Counted from the first letter of the stretch, positions 1-9,844 are shown. The stretch: DNA of 25,314 bases from Glomus cerebriforme (GCA_003550305.1 QKYT01000115.1:4815-30128), one strand, 5' to 3'. Notes: generated by a model not told the origin, from the letters alone. A program made the numbers and translations.

Positions 1-569
1 TTTTTTTTATTATTTTATCGCTACATTTTTTTATTTTTATTGCTTGACATTTTTTTCGTTTAGTTAGTTTAGTTTAGTTTATAATATTTTATATAATAAA
101 ATAAATGCAAAGGATTATTTATCCTTTATAAAANACAATGTTTATCGTATTGGTTAAATTTTGATTTTTATCATTTGTATTTNTTATCGTTCAGGTTATT
201 TATCATTAGCATATTTATTGNTGTTTATCGAATTTGATGTTTATCGTTAAATATTTATCAATATTTATCATTAATATTTATCGATATTTATTGTTTAGGT
301 TAAAATATGATGTTTTATCACTATTTATTCACATCGAATTCACTTGACGAGTTTGATTATTATCGATATATATCACATATTATAATTAATGTGATAAATA
401 ATGATGGAGAGATATATATCGCTATATATTTCCTAAAAAAATTTTCTGATGTAATGAATATGGTAAGCTTACTAGATCTGCTAGTAGATAGTGTCTTAGA
501 GATTATTATGTGATCTAATACTATAATAAGTTATGTACTAAAGCCTTATAAGTTAGTGGAAATAGATTT
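1..569. repeat. Low-complexity AT-rich tract with recurring TTTATC motif; no gene seen
   Basis: From about 120 to 345 the words TTTATCG, TTTATCA and TTTATTG recur at short irregular intervals, giving a degenerate simple-repeat character. Three ambiguous bases (134, 183, 221) mark poor assembly here. An open frame at 307-513 (68 codons) has no recognisable motif, is dominated by Ile, Tyr and Asn, and is most likely a chance product of the composition, so I do not annotate it as a gene. Confidence 0.5.
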
Positions 570-716
570 GAGATTTTGGTAAGATTTTGAAAGGTAAACC
601 CATATTTTTAGTAAGATTTTGGGATATATCTATATTTTTGGTAAGACTTTGGGGGATATATCTATATTTTTAGTAAGACTTTAGAAGTATACCCATATTT
701 TTGGTAAGACTTTTAT
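570..716. repeat. Imperfect tandem repeat, about 31-32 bp unit, five copies
   Basis: The core RGTAAGAYTTTG recurs at about 578, 610, 640, 672 and 703, each preceded by ATATTTTT, so the unit is 31-32 bp with a few substitutions per copy. A second pair of related words follows: AGAAAAAAGGCTCCTAGG near 719-737 and AGAAAATAGGTTCCTAGG near 767-784, about 48 bp apart. No coding frame runs through the array. It looks like a minisatellite or the internal repeat of a decayed mobile element. Confidence 0.75.
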
Positions 717-784
717 CCCAGAAAAAAGGCTCCTAGGGTAAATGGAGACTATGTAATATCTATTTCAGAAAATAGGTTCCTAGG

Positions 785-2489
785 ATCAAAAGAAATTATA
801 TAGCCTTAACTTCTACAATAGCTCTTGTGGTAATATAGAGGTTATGTGATGCTATTTCAAAACTCCTATTTTTGCCCTACTGCATTTTATTATATAATAT
901 ATTTTAATTTTTTAATAAAATTTAATTTTTTTTTATCATTTGCTAATATTATCTAATTTTTAGGTATTTTATTATATTTTTAATAAATTATTTAATTTTT
1001 ATTATTTCAATAAAATTTATTTAGTTTTTATTATTTAAGACATAATTTTAAAAAGGTTGTTTTGCAAAAAGATTACTTATAAAATATGAAAAGTTACTTA
1101 AAAGTTATTTATTGATTAAAATATAATTATGCAATTTTATTATAATAATCATGCTGATTAATATTTTAAAACAAAAAAAAAATATTTTAAAATAATAAAA
1201 AACTAATTTAAATTATTTTAAAATATTTTGTTTTAAAACATATGTTATCCTTAACCATTTGTTTAAATTTTACAAATAAGATTAAATAGCAAATAGTATT
1301 AAAGGAAATGCTATACATAAGATGCATAATTATTCTTTACTTATTATAAGCTAAAGTAAAAAATAATCAAACAGGTTTAAACTAAGAGAAACTATGTAAT
1401 ATTAATAATATAATTTGCTTCATTATTTTTTTTAATAATAATTCAATATCTAGAATTTTTATAAAGAAAAAATTATCAAAACAACATTTAAAGAAGTGAT
1501 TTATATTTTTTTAAATTCTAAATTTAATAAGAAAATATAATATAACTTATTTATGTAAATATTATATTCAGTAATTATTATGTGATATTTACATAATTTT
1601 CTGTAAATTATTTACAAAATTTAATCAATTCATATGTATTTGTTTATTTTATAGTTACTAAGGTATCATAAACTATTAAGAGAATTATTTTGTGATCAAA
1701 TTATTTAATTAATTTTTTACTATAAAATTAATTTTTAAATATATACAATAATAATAATTAATATATTTTCTTTAACAAATCATTTTATTTTACCATATAT
1801 AATAATAAGAAATATTAAAAGAATTTAATATTCAAAATAAACAAAAATTAAAGATATGGTGCAAGATTTATTAAAAAAACTCAAATAATGAGACTAAGTA
1901 TCTACAGTAAGTATTAAAAAAATACAAGAATTAAAAAAATAATTAATTATGAAAATTTTTTTTATAAATTCATATAATAAACTAAAATAATTTTAGTAGT
2001 AAATTTATTTAATAGAAATTATAAATAAAATTATTAAAATGAGTTTATGTAATTATTTTTAAAAGTCTATATTTTTTACTTAATAAATAGCTAGAGTAAT
2101 TTTAACAGATTAATTAGTATGAAGTATAATCCTTTATTATAACTATAGTAGTTTAATTTCACAATTAATAGGTAACTTATAAGTTATAAAAAGTCAGTTA
2201 GTGAAATTTTTGCAAGTAGTATTCAATATTACAGTAAATTTATTTTTATGTATAAATACATGTGATAAAAATCAATTTAATAAACTATAAACTTGTCATA
2301 TATTTCTTTTGATTCTGATGGATAAGATATTGCAAAAAAATAAAGAAAAACATATTGCTTGACAAATGATTTTTAGTTATAATCAATCAGTTAAATGGAT
2401 TTTAGCAAAATAATGATTTGGCAAAATGCTTTCAGTGAAATAAATAGGTATTAAAATGGCTTTAGTAATACTAAAACAAACTGAATCAG
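785..2489. other. AT-rich stretch without recognisable genes; contains an AT hairpin at 1163-1238
   Basis: About 1.7 kb of DNA dominated by A and T, with stops in all frames and no family motif. The only structure I see is an inverted repeat: ATTTTAAAACAAAA...TATTTTAAAATAAT at 1163-1196 is mirrored by ATTATTTTAAAATATTTT...GTTTTAAAA at 1212-1238. It could fold into an imperfect hairpin of roughly 25-30 bp, but in sequence this AT-rich such pairing may be fortuitous. Confidence 0.4.
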
Positions 2490-2650
2490 TAAAGATGAAT
2501 TTGATAAATTAATTCAAAAAATATAATATTTAAATGAGCAGGTGTCATTACAACTGATATACAATTTAATGTTTTAAAAAAATAAGCAAAGGTAATTTTG
2601 CTACAGTATATTCAGCAATATAAAAGTATGGACTATTATATATTTATATT
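2490..2650 (+). pseudogene. Protein kinase relic (lead-in and glycine-loop segment)
   Basis: One frame from about 2562 reads QFNVLKKISKGNFATVYSAI and then a stop, followed by KYGLLYIYI. KGNFATVYSA (2588-2617) fits the kinase glycine-rich loop (GxGxFxxVY) as written in Glomeromycotan tyrosine-kinase-like genes. About 100 bp upstream, DEFDKLIQK (from about 2495) resembles the IDEFIQK segment that precedes the kinase domain in this family at about that distance. Frames are broken between and after these pieces, and the VAIK, HRD and DFG parts are not recognisable. I read this as an old, truncated family member. The call rests on short motifs, so it is moderate. Confidence 0.45.
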
Positions 2651-2779
2651 TGAATATTTGAATATGAATAAATGATCCAAATAATATCATTATCAAAACA
2701 TATTTAATTAATAATTTTAATAGTTTTGACTATTCTGGTATATAAAAAAAAATATTTTATTGTTTTTCTTTTTATTAAA

Positions 2780-3600
2780 TACAGTAAATAAGTATTTTAT
2801 TATTATTTTTTTTTTTTGCAATTATTAATTATTTATTTGATTATTTTAAAAATTAAAAATAAAAATTTAGTTTAATTTAAAAATCTAATCTATTCTATCT
2901 TAACAATTCTAAATTAATTTTACTATATATTTTTTTCATTTCCTAATTTTTTACTCTTGCATTCTTTTATTATCTTTTTCAAATTTACATCATTATTTCT
3001 TTTTATTTCTAACTTATTATATATGCTTTAGTTAACTTGTTAACTTTATATACTGTTCCTTTTTTTCAGTTTTCTGGATATTTTTTTATTCAATTATTGC
3101 ATTTTATTATTTTCTTAATAATTTTTACTTTTTCCACAATTCATAAGTTATTTCCAATAGTCCTGGTACTTTTATATTTTCTATAATATAAATTTCTTTA
3201 TTTATATACTTTTTTCTTAAATTGTTCTTATTCTTTTCATTTTTCCATGTGTATTTCTGTTTTTAGCTTCGTCATTTCTTCTTATTAAAATTTTCATTTT
3301 CAATGATCTTTTTTATAGTCTTTAACAATTCTTTTATTTACCTATTTATTTAATTTTAGTTGTTACTTTTTTGTTATTATACAGATTGTATATTTGTGTT
3401 ATTCTTAGATTGTTTTGTCTTTACTATTCAAAAGTCTAATATGACTACTGCATCATCTTTTATCTATTTTGTATATTTTGTTTTCCCATTTTTTGTTAAT
3501 AAATTGTTACTTTCTAATCAGTTTGTTTTGTTAAGTCCAATAATATCTAAATTATCAAATTTTATCAATTAGTAATAGACTTTTTGCTAATAGATGATAT
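2780..3600. other. Pyrimidine-rich tract, no recognised gene
   Basis: The plus strand is strongly T-rich with interspersed C. The complementary strand therefore reads Lys/Glu/Asn/Ile-rich in fragments, as would a heavily decayed minus-strand coding region, but no frame stays open and no motif is recognisable. The open frame at 3360-3572 on the plus strand (70 codons, almost all hydrophobic) is the expected by-product of this composition, and I do not accept it as a gene. Confidence 0.35.
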
Positions 3601-3662
3601 CCTTAGAGTTACTGGATTTTTTTGAAATTAAGTAAAATAAGTGAGGAGGATATTCTAATCTA

Positions 3663-3885
3663 AACCAATCAGCTAGTTAGGAGATACTTAACTATCTGAC
3701 CGGCTTTCCTTGCCTGATATGAAGAAGATATCATATACAGTATAAGAAAGTTAAGTGGAAGTTTAAAGAAGAAAAACCCAACCAGCCAGTTAGAAAATAC
3801 TCAACTATCTGACCAGTTTTCCTTGCCTGATATGAGAAAGTTCTCATATACAGTATAAGAAAGATAAGAAGTTTAGAAGGGATAG
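3663..3885. repeat. Two-copy 113 bp tandem duplication, each copy with an internal hairpin
   Basis: The word ACTATCTGACC occurs at 3691 and again at 3804, giving a 113 bp period. The copies share AACCARYCAG, CTGACC, TTTTCCTTGCCTGATATG (one difference) and CATATACAGTATAAGAAAG. Copy 2 holds a perfect inverted repeat, ATATGAGAA / TTCTCATAT, with a 2 nt spacer at 3830-3849. The equivalent 20 nt of copy 1 (3717-3736) keeps only the outer 6 bp, ATATGA / TCATAT. The region is less AT-rich than its surroundings. It is probably part of a non-autonomous repeat family, not a gene. Confidence 0.8.
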
Positions 3886-4519
3886 ATGGAGTAGTTTTTA
3901 AAAAGGATTATAGAGAGGAAATAAAATTATGATAATAATATAATTAAAAGATACCAAATGAAAATTAATATGAAATATTGAAGAAAAGGTAGTATTTATA
4001 TATTTAAGAATAATAATATAAAGAATATAAATGATATATTTGGGAAATTAATAATAATTTATTATGTGATTTTTACTCTGCTAAACCTTTCAAATTGTAT
4101 GATATTGTCGATCATAAAGTAAATATTTTGTCATGCTGAATAATTATAATCTAATCTATTCTTTTTGTGGGATGTTATCACATTGCAAAAAGTATTAGTA
4201 ATGTAGTCATAGCTGAAATTATAATTTTTATATAGTTATTTAAGTATGAAAATATCAACTGAAAAGTTAAAGAATTTATGAAATCGTGTTAATGGTAAAT
4301 TTACTAATTATAATATTATTGAAAATTTTAATAAAAATATCTTGTACTCATCAGGCTATTTGTTTACATAAGCATTTAACGATGCACGAGTGGCGTACCC
4401 TTTGCTCTTGATTGATTAGAAGACGTATACTACAGTATCATAAATTACCCAGAATCATTTATTTATTTAATAGTATTATGGTATTATGTTACAATTTCAT
4501 ATAATGAACTGATATAACT
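3886..4519. other. AT-rich spacer, no recognised gene
   Basis: No family motif is visible. A short GC-richer island at about 4378-4435 (ACGATGCACGAGTGGCG and following) stands out from its AT-rich surroundings but carries no open frame of note on either strand that I can identify. Confidence 0.35.
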
Positions 4520-5036
4520 AGCGGAAATCAAGATATTAATAAATATGAATGGATACCATTTGAAAATTTCCAAAATATTACTTATAGTAGGTGGTTTCAG
4601 TAAAATTTATAAAGCTAATTGTATTAGATATTGGATATCAAAAATCAAAAAGGAGTCAAATGAAAATATCGCATTAAAAAGAATTTTTAAGTTATTAAGA
4701 ATTTTATTATTATGGTTTTAAAATATTGTAAGGATGAAAATTTGAGAAATTAATTAGATCAATCTGGTAATTATATAGATTATATCAAAAATTTAGAATT
4801 GTAAGAGTACTTTTAGATATATTATTTGCTTGGAATATAATTATCCATATTTAGGAATATATCAACCAGCAAATAATGAAATTAAAGAGAAAATATATAG
4901 AGTATTATCCTATATGGTACCAGAAGTTTTATGTGATCATCAATATATAAAAGCATCTGATATTTATTTGAATTATATATATATTATTAAGTTAGAATTG
5001 CAAACAATAGCTGAATTGGCTGATAAAGTCTAAAAA
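4520..5036 (+). pseudogene. Decayed protein kinase gene of the expanded Glomeromycotan family
   Basis: SGNQDINKYEWIPFENFQNITY is readable from 4520. After a one-base frame slip, GGFSKIYKAN follows (4590-4619), which is the family lead-in 'YEWIPFxxF' plus the glycine loop GGFxxIYKA. Further on, an open segment at 4830-5033 contains YLGIYQPANNEI and then YMVPEVLCDHQYIKASDIY. These match the activation-segment end (LGISQPANNE, then the APE motif as VPE) and subdomain IX (SDIY) of the same family. The HRD catalytic loop between them is not readable and several stops intervene. Length and motif order fit a kinase domain with internal deletions. This is almost certainly non-functional. Confidence 0.7.
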
Positions 5037-5084
5037 TATAAAATTTATTATTATTTTTTCACTGCATAAATTTATGCTATTCTT

Positions 5085-5185
5085 GTGCTCATAATGTAGC
5101 TCTGAAGTAAGAGAAAAGCCTTACACACAAACAGCAGATATATATATTTTTGGTATGATCATGGAAAAGTCTTTGAAGAATAACT
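5085..5185 (+). pseudogene. Second kinase activation-segment relic
   Basis: The frame at 5092-5178 reads NVALK, a stop, then EKPYTQTADIYIFGMIM. This corresponds to 'APEVLREKPYTQxADIYSFGMIMWE', the APE to subdomain IX stretch of the same kinase family as the relic just upstream. It lies only 50-100 bp after that relic's own VPE...SDIY segment. It is therefore a separate copy, or an internal duplication, and not a continuation. It is too short and interrupted to encode anything. Confidence 0.6.
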
Positions 5186-5599
5186 AAATTATATGTAATC
5201 CAATTTCATATCAAAATAATAATAAATCGGTTATTTAATTACAGCAGTTCGTGCAATTACATTTAATAGTCCTATTTATTTCTATATAGTCATATCCGCT
5301 CCTCAAAATCATGATTGAGGTTCACCGCACCTGTAAAAATAATTATATAAGTGATGGATTGAACTTTAAAATGTTACAAAAAAATTAAAATAAAAACCAC
5401 TAGAAAATAAAATTACCAAAGCGAATTTATCCTTCATTGTCATTTGTCCTGCTAAGGATTATTTATTCTGGGTGGGATATACATAACTAGATGGATTATA
5501 CTTTATGATAAAGACTAAGTATGTACTTCTCGGTTTGTATTAAGTCATTGTTATTACATAGTGACTCATTCTTCTTAACATGATTTCGGATTCATTTAA
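5186..5599. other. Spacer between kinase relics and the eIF5B pseudogene
   Basis: No coding motif recognised. A small inverted repeat, CCTCAA / TTGAGG, with an 8 nt loop lies at 5301-5320. The base composition is slightly less AT-rich than the flanks. Confidence 0.35.
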
Positions 5600-7836
5600 T
5601 GCAGAGGAAAAAGAGAGAAAGAAGTACAACAAAAGAAACTTGAAGGTATAATAAGATAAAATTATGTTAATTATAGTCTGGGATATTTATTTATGAAATG
5701 TTGTTATAGAGGAACGTAAGCATATAGAGGAAGAAGAGCGGCTGAAGGAAGAAACAAGAGAAAGAAAAAAGAAAAAGAAAAGGTAAGTGATTATCAAATG
5801 CTATAGGGACAAACCTTTTATACATTGTATTAATATAAATTACCTGGTATTATTCTGATAGGCAAGGAAAGAACAGTTGAAAAAAGAAGGAAAACTATTG
5901 TCCCCAGCTCAGATGAAGAAAAACAGAAAGATCAATTACAGTTACAACAAATGATGGAAGCTGGACACATCAAAATAGAAGGTCTTAGTCAAGGTGGTGA
6001 ACAGAAACCAAAGAAAGTTGTGTATTCTAACAAAAAGAGACAGCTGATAAACAACGAGCGGTACAGATTGAAGCTGAACAATCTGCCACCGTAGTGAAAG
6101 ATTTTATTGAGCCTGTGAAAGAAAAAGTAGAAATTAAAGAAGGGTTGTCTCGAGTCATCGCATAACTGTTGTATTCATAATGCTAAGATGTGTTATATTA
6201 TTTAATTCTTTTTAAATAAAAGAAATTAAAAAGGTGGAAATTGCAGTTAAAGGAAGTTGGAAACAGGAATCAGAGTTAAAAAAAGTTGGGAAGATACTAA
6301 AGTCGAGAAAGAGAAAAACGTTAAAGACAAATGAGATGAAAGTACGGAAGATGAAGCTCCATAATATTTAAAAGCCAAGTTACTACGGTCAATTCCAGTT
6401 AAGAAATAAGAACATGTTAAGAAGGTTGATAAAACAGCGACAAAGGTTAAACCTTCCATTAAAAAGTTCGAGTCAACTTGTGAGTCGCTTGCTAAAAGAC
6501 CAGTAAAAGAGAAAGAACTTGAGAAATCTGAAGAAGAATTAGAAGAAACTGAAACAAAAAGTGAAGAAGACAGCGAGGAGGTTACAAAAAGTGAACATAA
6601 AAAGCAATAGTTAAAACATAAATACAGTAAGAAGCTGCTAAACGTCGAAAGAAATGTTATGAAGAAGCTCTTGCCTCTTGAAGCAAAGATTTCTCCAATA
6701 TGTTGTATCTTGGGCATGTCGGTACTGGTAAATGTTTCGGAAAAGGTATACCTGTTTTGATGTATGATGGTAGTGTTTAAACTATTCAAGCAGGTGATCA
6801 GGTAAATGGTGACGACAGTACACCACGAAATGTCAGTGGTGCTACAAGTGGGAAAGGATTCTTTGCAAGATTATCCAGACAAACAATTCTTCCGCTCAAC
6901 CATTTGTGTGTAATGTGTACATATTCTTGTTCTTAAGATTATATCATTGCTACAAATTTGTTAGTAAATCGAATAAATACTATAAATATCCGATAAGTCA
7001 ATTTTAAACCAAATATCATGCAAAAAGTGCTGCAAATAAGGATTTAGAATTGTTAAATTCAGGCAAAAATCCAAATCTTTTTTATTCAAGTATTAGTAAT
7101 AGTGCAGGCTTGGAAATTGTTTGCACAGATTTTATTTGACAACTTTCTATTATGCAATTCTTGAATTGTTCTTCCGAAGTCCGATCTGTTGCCAATATGT
7201 TCACACCGAATAGGGTTCACTTTTCAACTTGGGAAGGAACATTTGCAAAGATTTTTGAACGTATTTTTGGGACAATAATATTATTAAATTTATGCTTGGT
7301 TAACTGGTTATTGGATTGGTACAAACTTTATGATGTCAAATGTTAATACCGAAGGTGTTAAACAAGACAGTGTGATTTCTTTATTTGACGAACTTAGAAT
7401 TTTGAGGAAGAAGGATATTCCTGAGGTTATGATGTATGAAAATATTGATCTAGTTGTCCTTCCATTGTTGGTTGACATAATTGATAGTAAGGATTAGGCA
7501 ATTCACAGGATGACATTATAGAATTGACATAATAGATGATTCAATACCCAAAATTTTGTTCTCTCGCTCATGTGGATTACGAGTTTGCATTGATAAAAAT
7601 ACTTGCATGATATATAAATTGTCCATTATTCCTTCTAGTTTTACTCGGTTGAATTTTAAAATAAACAAAATAAATGTATTATATTTTGTTTATTCATTCT
7701 AAATTCTTATGTAGACCAAATTATTAGATAAAATCCGGCAGACAAATGTTCAGGAGGTGAAGCTGGTAGTATTACGCAATAGATTGGTGCAACATATTTT
7801 TCTATGGAAACTACCAAGGCTAAAACTGCATATTGA
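5600..7836 (+). pseudogene. Translation initiation factor eIF5B (IF2-type GTPase) pseudogene, interrupted by an intein
   Basis: eIF5B is the GTPase that joins ribosomal subunits at start codons. Visible pieces, in order: a Lys/Glu-rich N-terminal region (5604-5782); KEQLKKEGKLLSPAQMKK (5868 onward) and, after a frame slip, MMEAGHIKIEGLSQGGEQ and PKKVVYSNKK, matching the conserved eIF5B pre-GTPase block; an acidic region with WDES and SEEDSEE; KRRKKCYEEALAS, stop, SKD; SPICCIL (6692-6712); after a one-base deletion, HVGTGK (6715-6732). The GTPase domain resumes at 7715 as TKLLDKIRQTNVQE, slips frame, then reads GEAGSITQ, stop, IGATYFSMETTKAKTAY, stop. Introns at 5646-5709 and 5783-5861 still have GT-AG ends, so this is a genomic rather than retroposed copy. 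The P-loop Asp is Gly (GHVGTGK). Everything after switch I is missing. It is clearly dead: multiple stops and frameshifts. Confidence 0.88.
6733..7714 (+). other. Degenerate intein with LAGLIDADG homing endonuclease, inserted in the eIF5B P-loop (includes a probable 3' intron end)
   Basis: Directly after GHVGTGK the frame reads Cys-1 FGKGIPVLMYDGSV, stop, TIQAGDQV then GDDSTPRNV: the N-terminal splicing block A of inteins (C-x-KGT..MYDG...VGDxxMGDDxTPR). PFVCNV then HILVLKI (6898-6940, one frame slip) fits block B with its conserved His. LELV-like and SSEVRSVANMFTPNRVHFST (about 7110-7230) sits where the pre-endonuclease segment lies. From 7306 to 7494 one frame reads GYWIGTNF...VISLFDELRIL..KDIPEVMMYENIDL..LPLLVDIIDSKD, which matches LAGLIDADG blocks C, D and E. 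SRSCGLRVCI (7562-7591) matches the last endonuclease block. Blocks F and G with the terminal His-Asn are not found. The bases before 7715 end in TAG and resemble a 3' splice site. The extein then resumes with Thr (+1 nucleophile type). Confidence 0.85.
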
Positions 7837-9667
7837 GGTCTGCACCTAGCAAAAAAACTAATAATACTAGAATTTTATATTAAAAAAAAATAATATTCAC
7901 AATAAAATTACAAAAAGAATTAATGTTTATATAAAAAAAGAAACTTTAACACTTCAAAAAGAAATGCTGCTTTTTTTCATACATTTTCATTTTTGCAGAA
8001 TGCATCATCATTTACAAGTAAATTCGTTATTAGGGTACTTTGTTAGATAGAAATATTTTTTAAATATAGAATCAATATTATTGGCCATTTTCAAGAATAT
8101 TTGGGACATAAAAAAATATAATATTAACAAATCTATAAACTTTTTTTGTATCATTGAAATCAATAATAAAAGTTCACATATGAAAATAATATTACAAATA
8201 ATATATTAATTGGAACAAAGGCATCATACAAATCTCATTTTGATGAACAAAAAAAATGATACGCCTTTTTGAAGGAATAGAATCAATAGATAATTGTTTA
8301 ATATAATGATTAATAGAGAATAAAATTTATAAATTTTATAGAACTCATTATATATTAAATAATATAATCAAAATGATTTCTTCTGCGATGATTGGTTTCA
8401 TTCTTACAAAATACAAGAATACAAGAAGATCCCTTATGACAGGGAGTAATCCTACATGATCGTGATCGCTATGTTAATGTGTGATTATTCTCTCCTTTCT
8501 TTTCAAAATTTTCCTTTTTAAAAGAACAATCAAATTATCTACTTTTATAGAATACGAAAATTATATTATGCAACAAAATTTTAATATAACGATTTAATTA
8601 TTTCAATTGTAAATAAATTATTGCTTAAATTGAATGTTAGAATTATATTAAATTGAGAAAACCGTATAATAGGTAATAATATAATTCATTCGTTGGGATA
8701 GGACATCTATTGTTATTAAAATTCTTTGATAATTATTATCCGCACAATCAAGGAGATAATCACGGGGTTACATTGTTTATACAATTATTACAATGAATTG
8801 AAAAAAAAAATATATTTTCATTAATATCCCTATATGTCATATTGTTTCCAAAATTATAATTTAGGTGGCGCAGTAAATATACGAGAACGAATTGTAATCG
8901 CAAATTTTATTTTAATTATACTATTCATCGATATTTTATAAAGAATTTTGATAAAAAAAAAAAATAAATGTACGTTATAAATTTTCCTACAAGTCTTATG
9001 AGGTACAAGAAATATTGATTTTCGTAATGCATGAGATTATAGAATGGGTCATTGATATCTTTATATGATAATTTTTTTTATAAATTTTTTTTTTATATCG
9101 CCGGGTCATTATTTTTATAATTTCAATAAGAAATATGTATCGCTATGTAAATGAATTCTCTAATTTTCTATTAAACAAAAGATTCTTAATCCATTTTAAG
9201 TAAAAGACAAGTTTCATTTTATGATGGAAAAAAAATTCCGCGCTAGACCATAAATCGTCTAATATTACTAAAATAAAGCTAATCCTAATTTCGTTATGCT
9301 ATTCTCCGTTTAATACTCTTCTATTTCTAAATATGTTTTAAATAAATTCCGAAAATTTGATTTATTACTTTAATTGTTAAGAATATTAAGAAGGTAAAAA
9401 CAAGAATACAAAGAATGATTAATGTCAATAATAAAATTTCCGACAAGGTATAAAATCAAAAGAATCTATCTAAAATATTATTTTAAAACGTCATTTATAT
9501 CCGCTTAATAAATATTAGTATCTTACTATTATCTTATGTATTTTTATGTGTAAGAAAAATTATATAACTGATATGTATTTTTTTTTTCTTTTACTAATAT
9601 TATTATCCGCAGAAATTTTCCTAAATATAGCATATAGTATTTCTAAATGCTTTTTGCCGAAAATTAC
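7837..9667. other. Long AT-rich intergenic region, no recognised gene
   Basis: About 1.8 kb with no sustained open frame on either strand and no RNA-gene cloverleaf that I can recognise. Slightly GC-richer islands occur near 8425-8475, 8740-8775 and 8865-8905. A TGATCGTGATCG repeat lies at about 8457-8468. Nothing is strong enough to annotate. Confidence 0.4.
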
Positions 9668-9683
9668 TACATCGGTACATCGG
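9668..9683 (+). promoter_or_regulatory. Tandem TACATCGG element upstream of the kinase gene
   Basis: TACATCGG is repeated twice head to tail and followed by AGTCCGGGGGATGACGG, forming a GC-rich island in otherwise AT-rich DNA about 260-270 bp upstream of the kinase ATG at 9940. GTAC words occur at both sides (about 9675 and 9707). Position and contrast suggest a promoter-proximal binding site. No specific regulator can be named from sequence alone. Confidence 0.3.
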
Positions 9684-9844
9684 AGTCCGGGGGATGACGG
9701 AAGCACTGTACATTAAACTTATTTGTCGATCAGAACAGTACAACAATTATTTTTGACGGTACTCTTAAATGATTGTCCAAAAAAAATTTATTTATTTTGT
9801 ACCACCACGCACAAATACGTGCAACAAAGCCTCATGTACGGAGT

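Noticed and set aside
120..300. TTTATCG repeats as a possible telomere
   Set aside because: The words are irregularly spaced and varied, not a clean tandem array, and genes follow on both sides. Simple low-complexity DNA explains it better.
570..3885. The 31 bp and 113 bp repeats as a CRISPR array
   Set aside because: Units are contiguous without unique spacers, copies are degenerate, and the surrounding genes are eukaryotic with spliceosomal introns.
6247..6789. 180-codon minus-strand open frame, Ser/Phe-rich
   Set aside because: It is the antisense shadow of the Lys/Glu-rich eIF5B pseudogene. GAA/AAA codons read as TTC/TTT on the other strand, and no domain is visible.
7152..7346. 64-codon open frame treated as a separate small gene
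   Set aside because: Its residues SSEVRSVANMFTPN and the context place it inside the intein endonuclease region. It is one frame of that decayed protein, not a separate gene.
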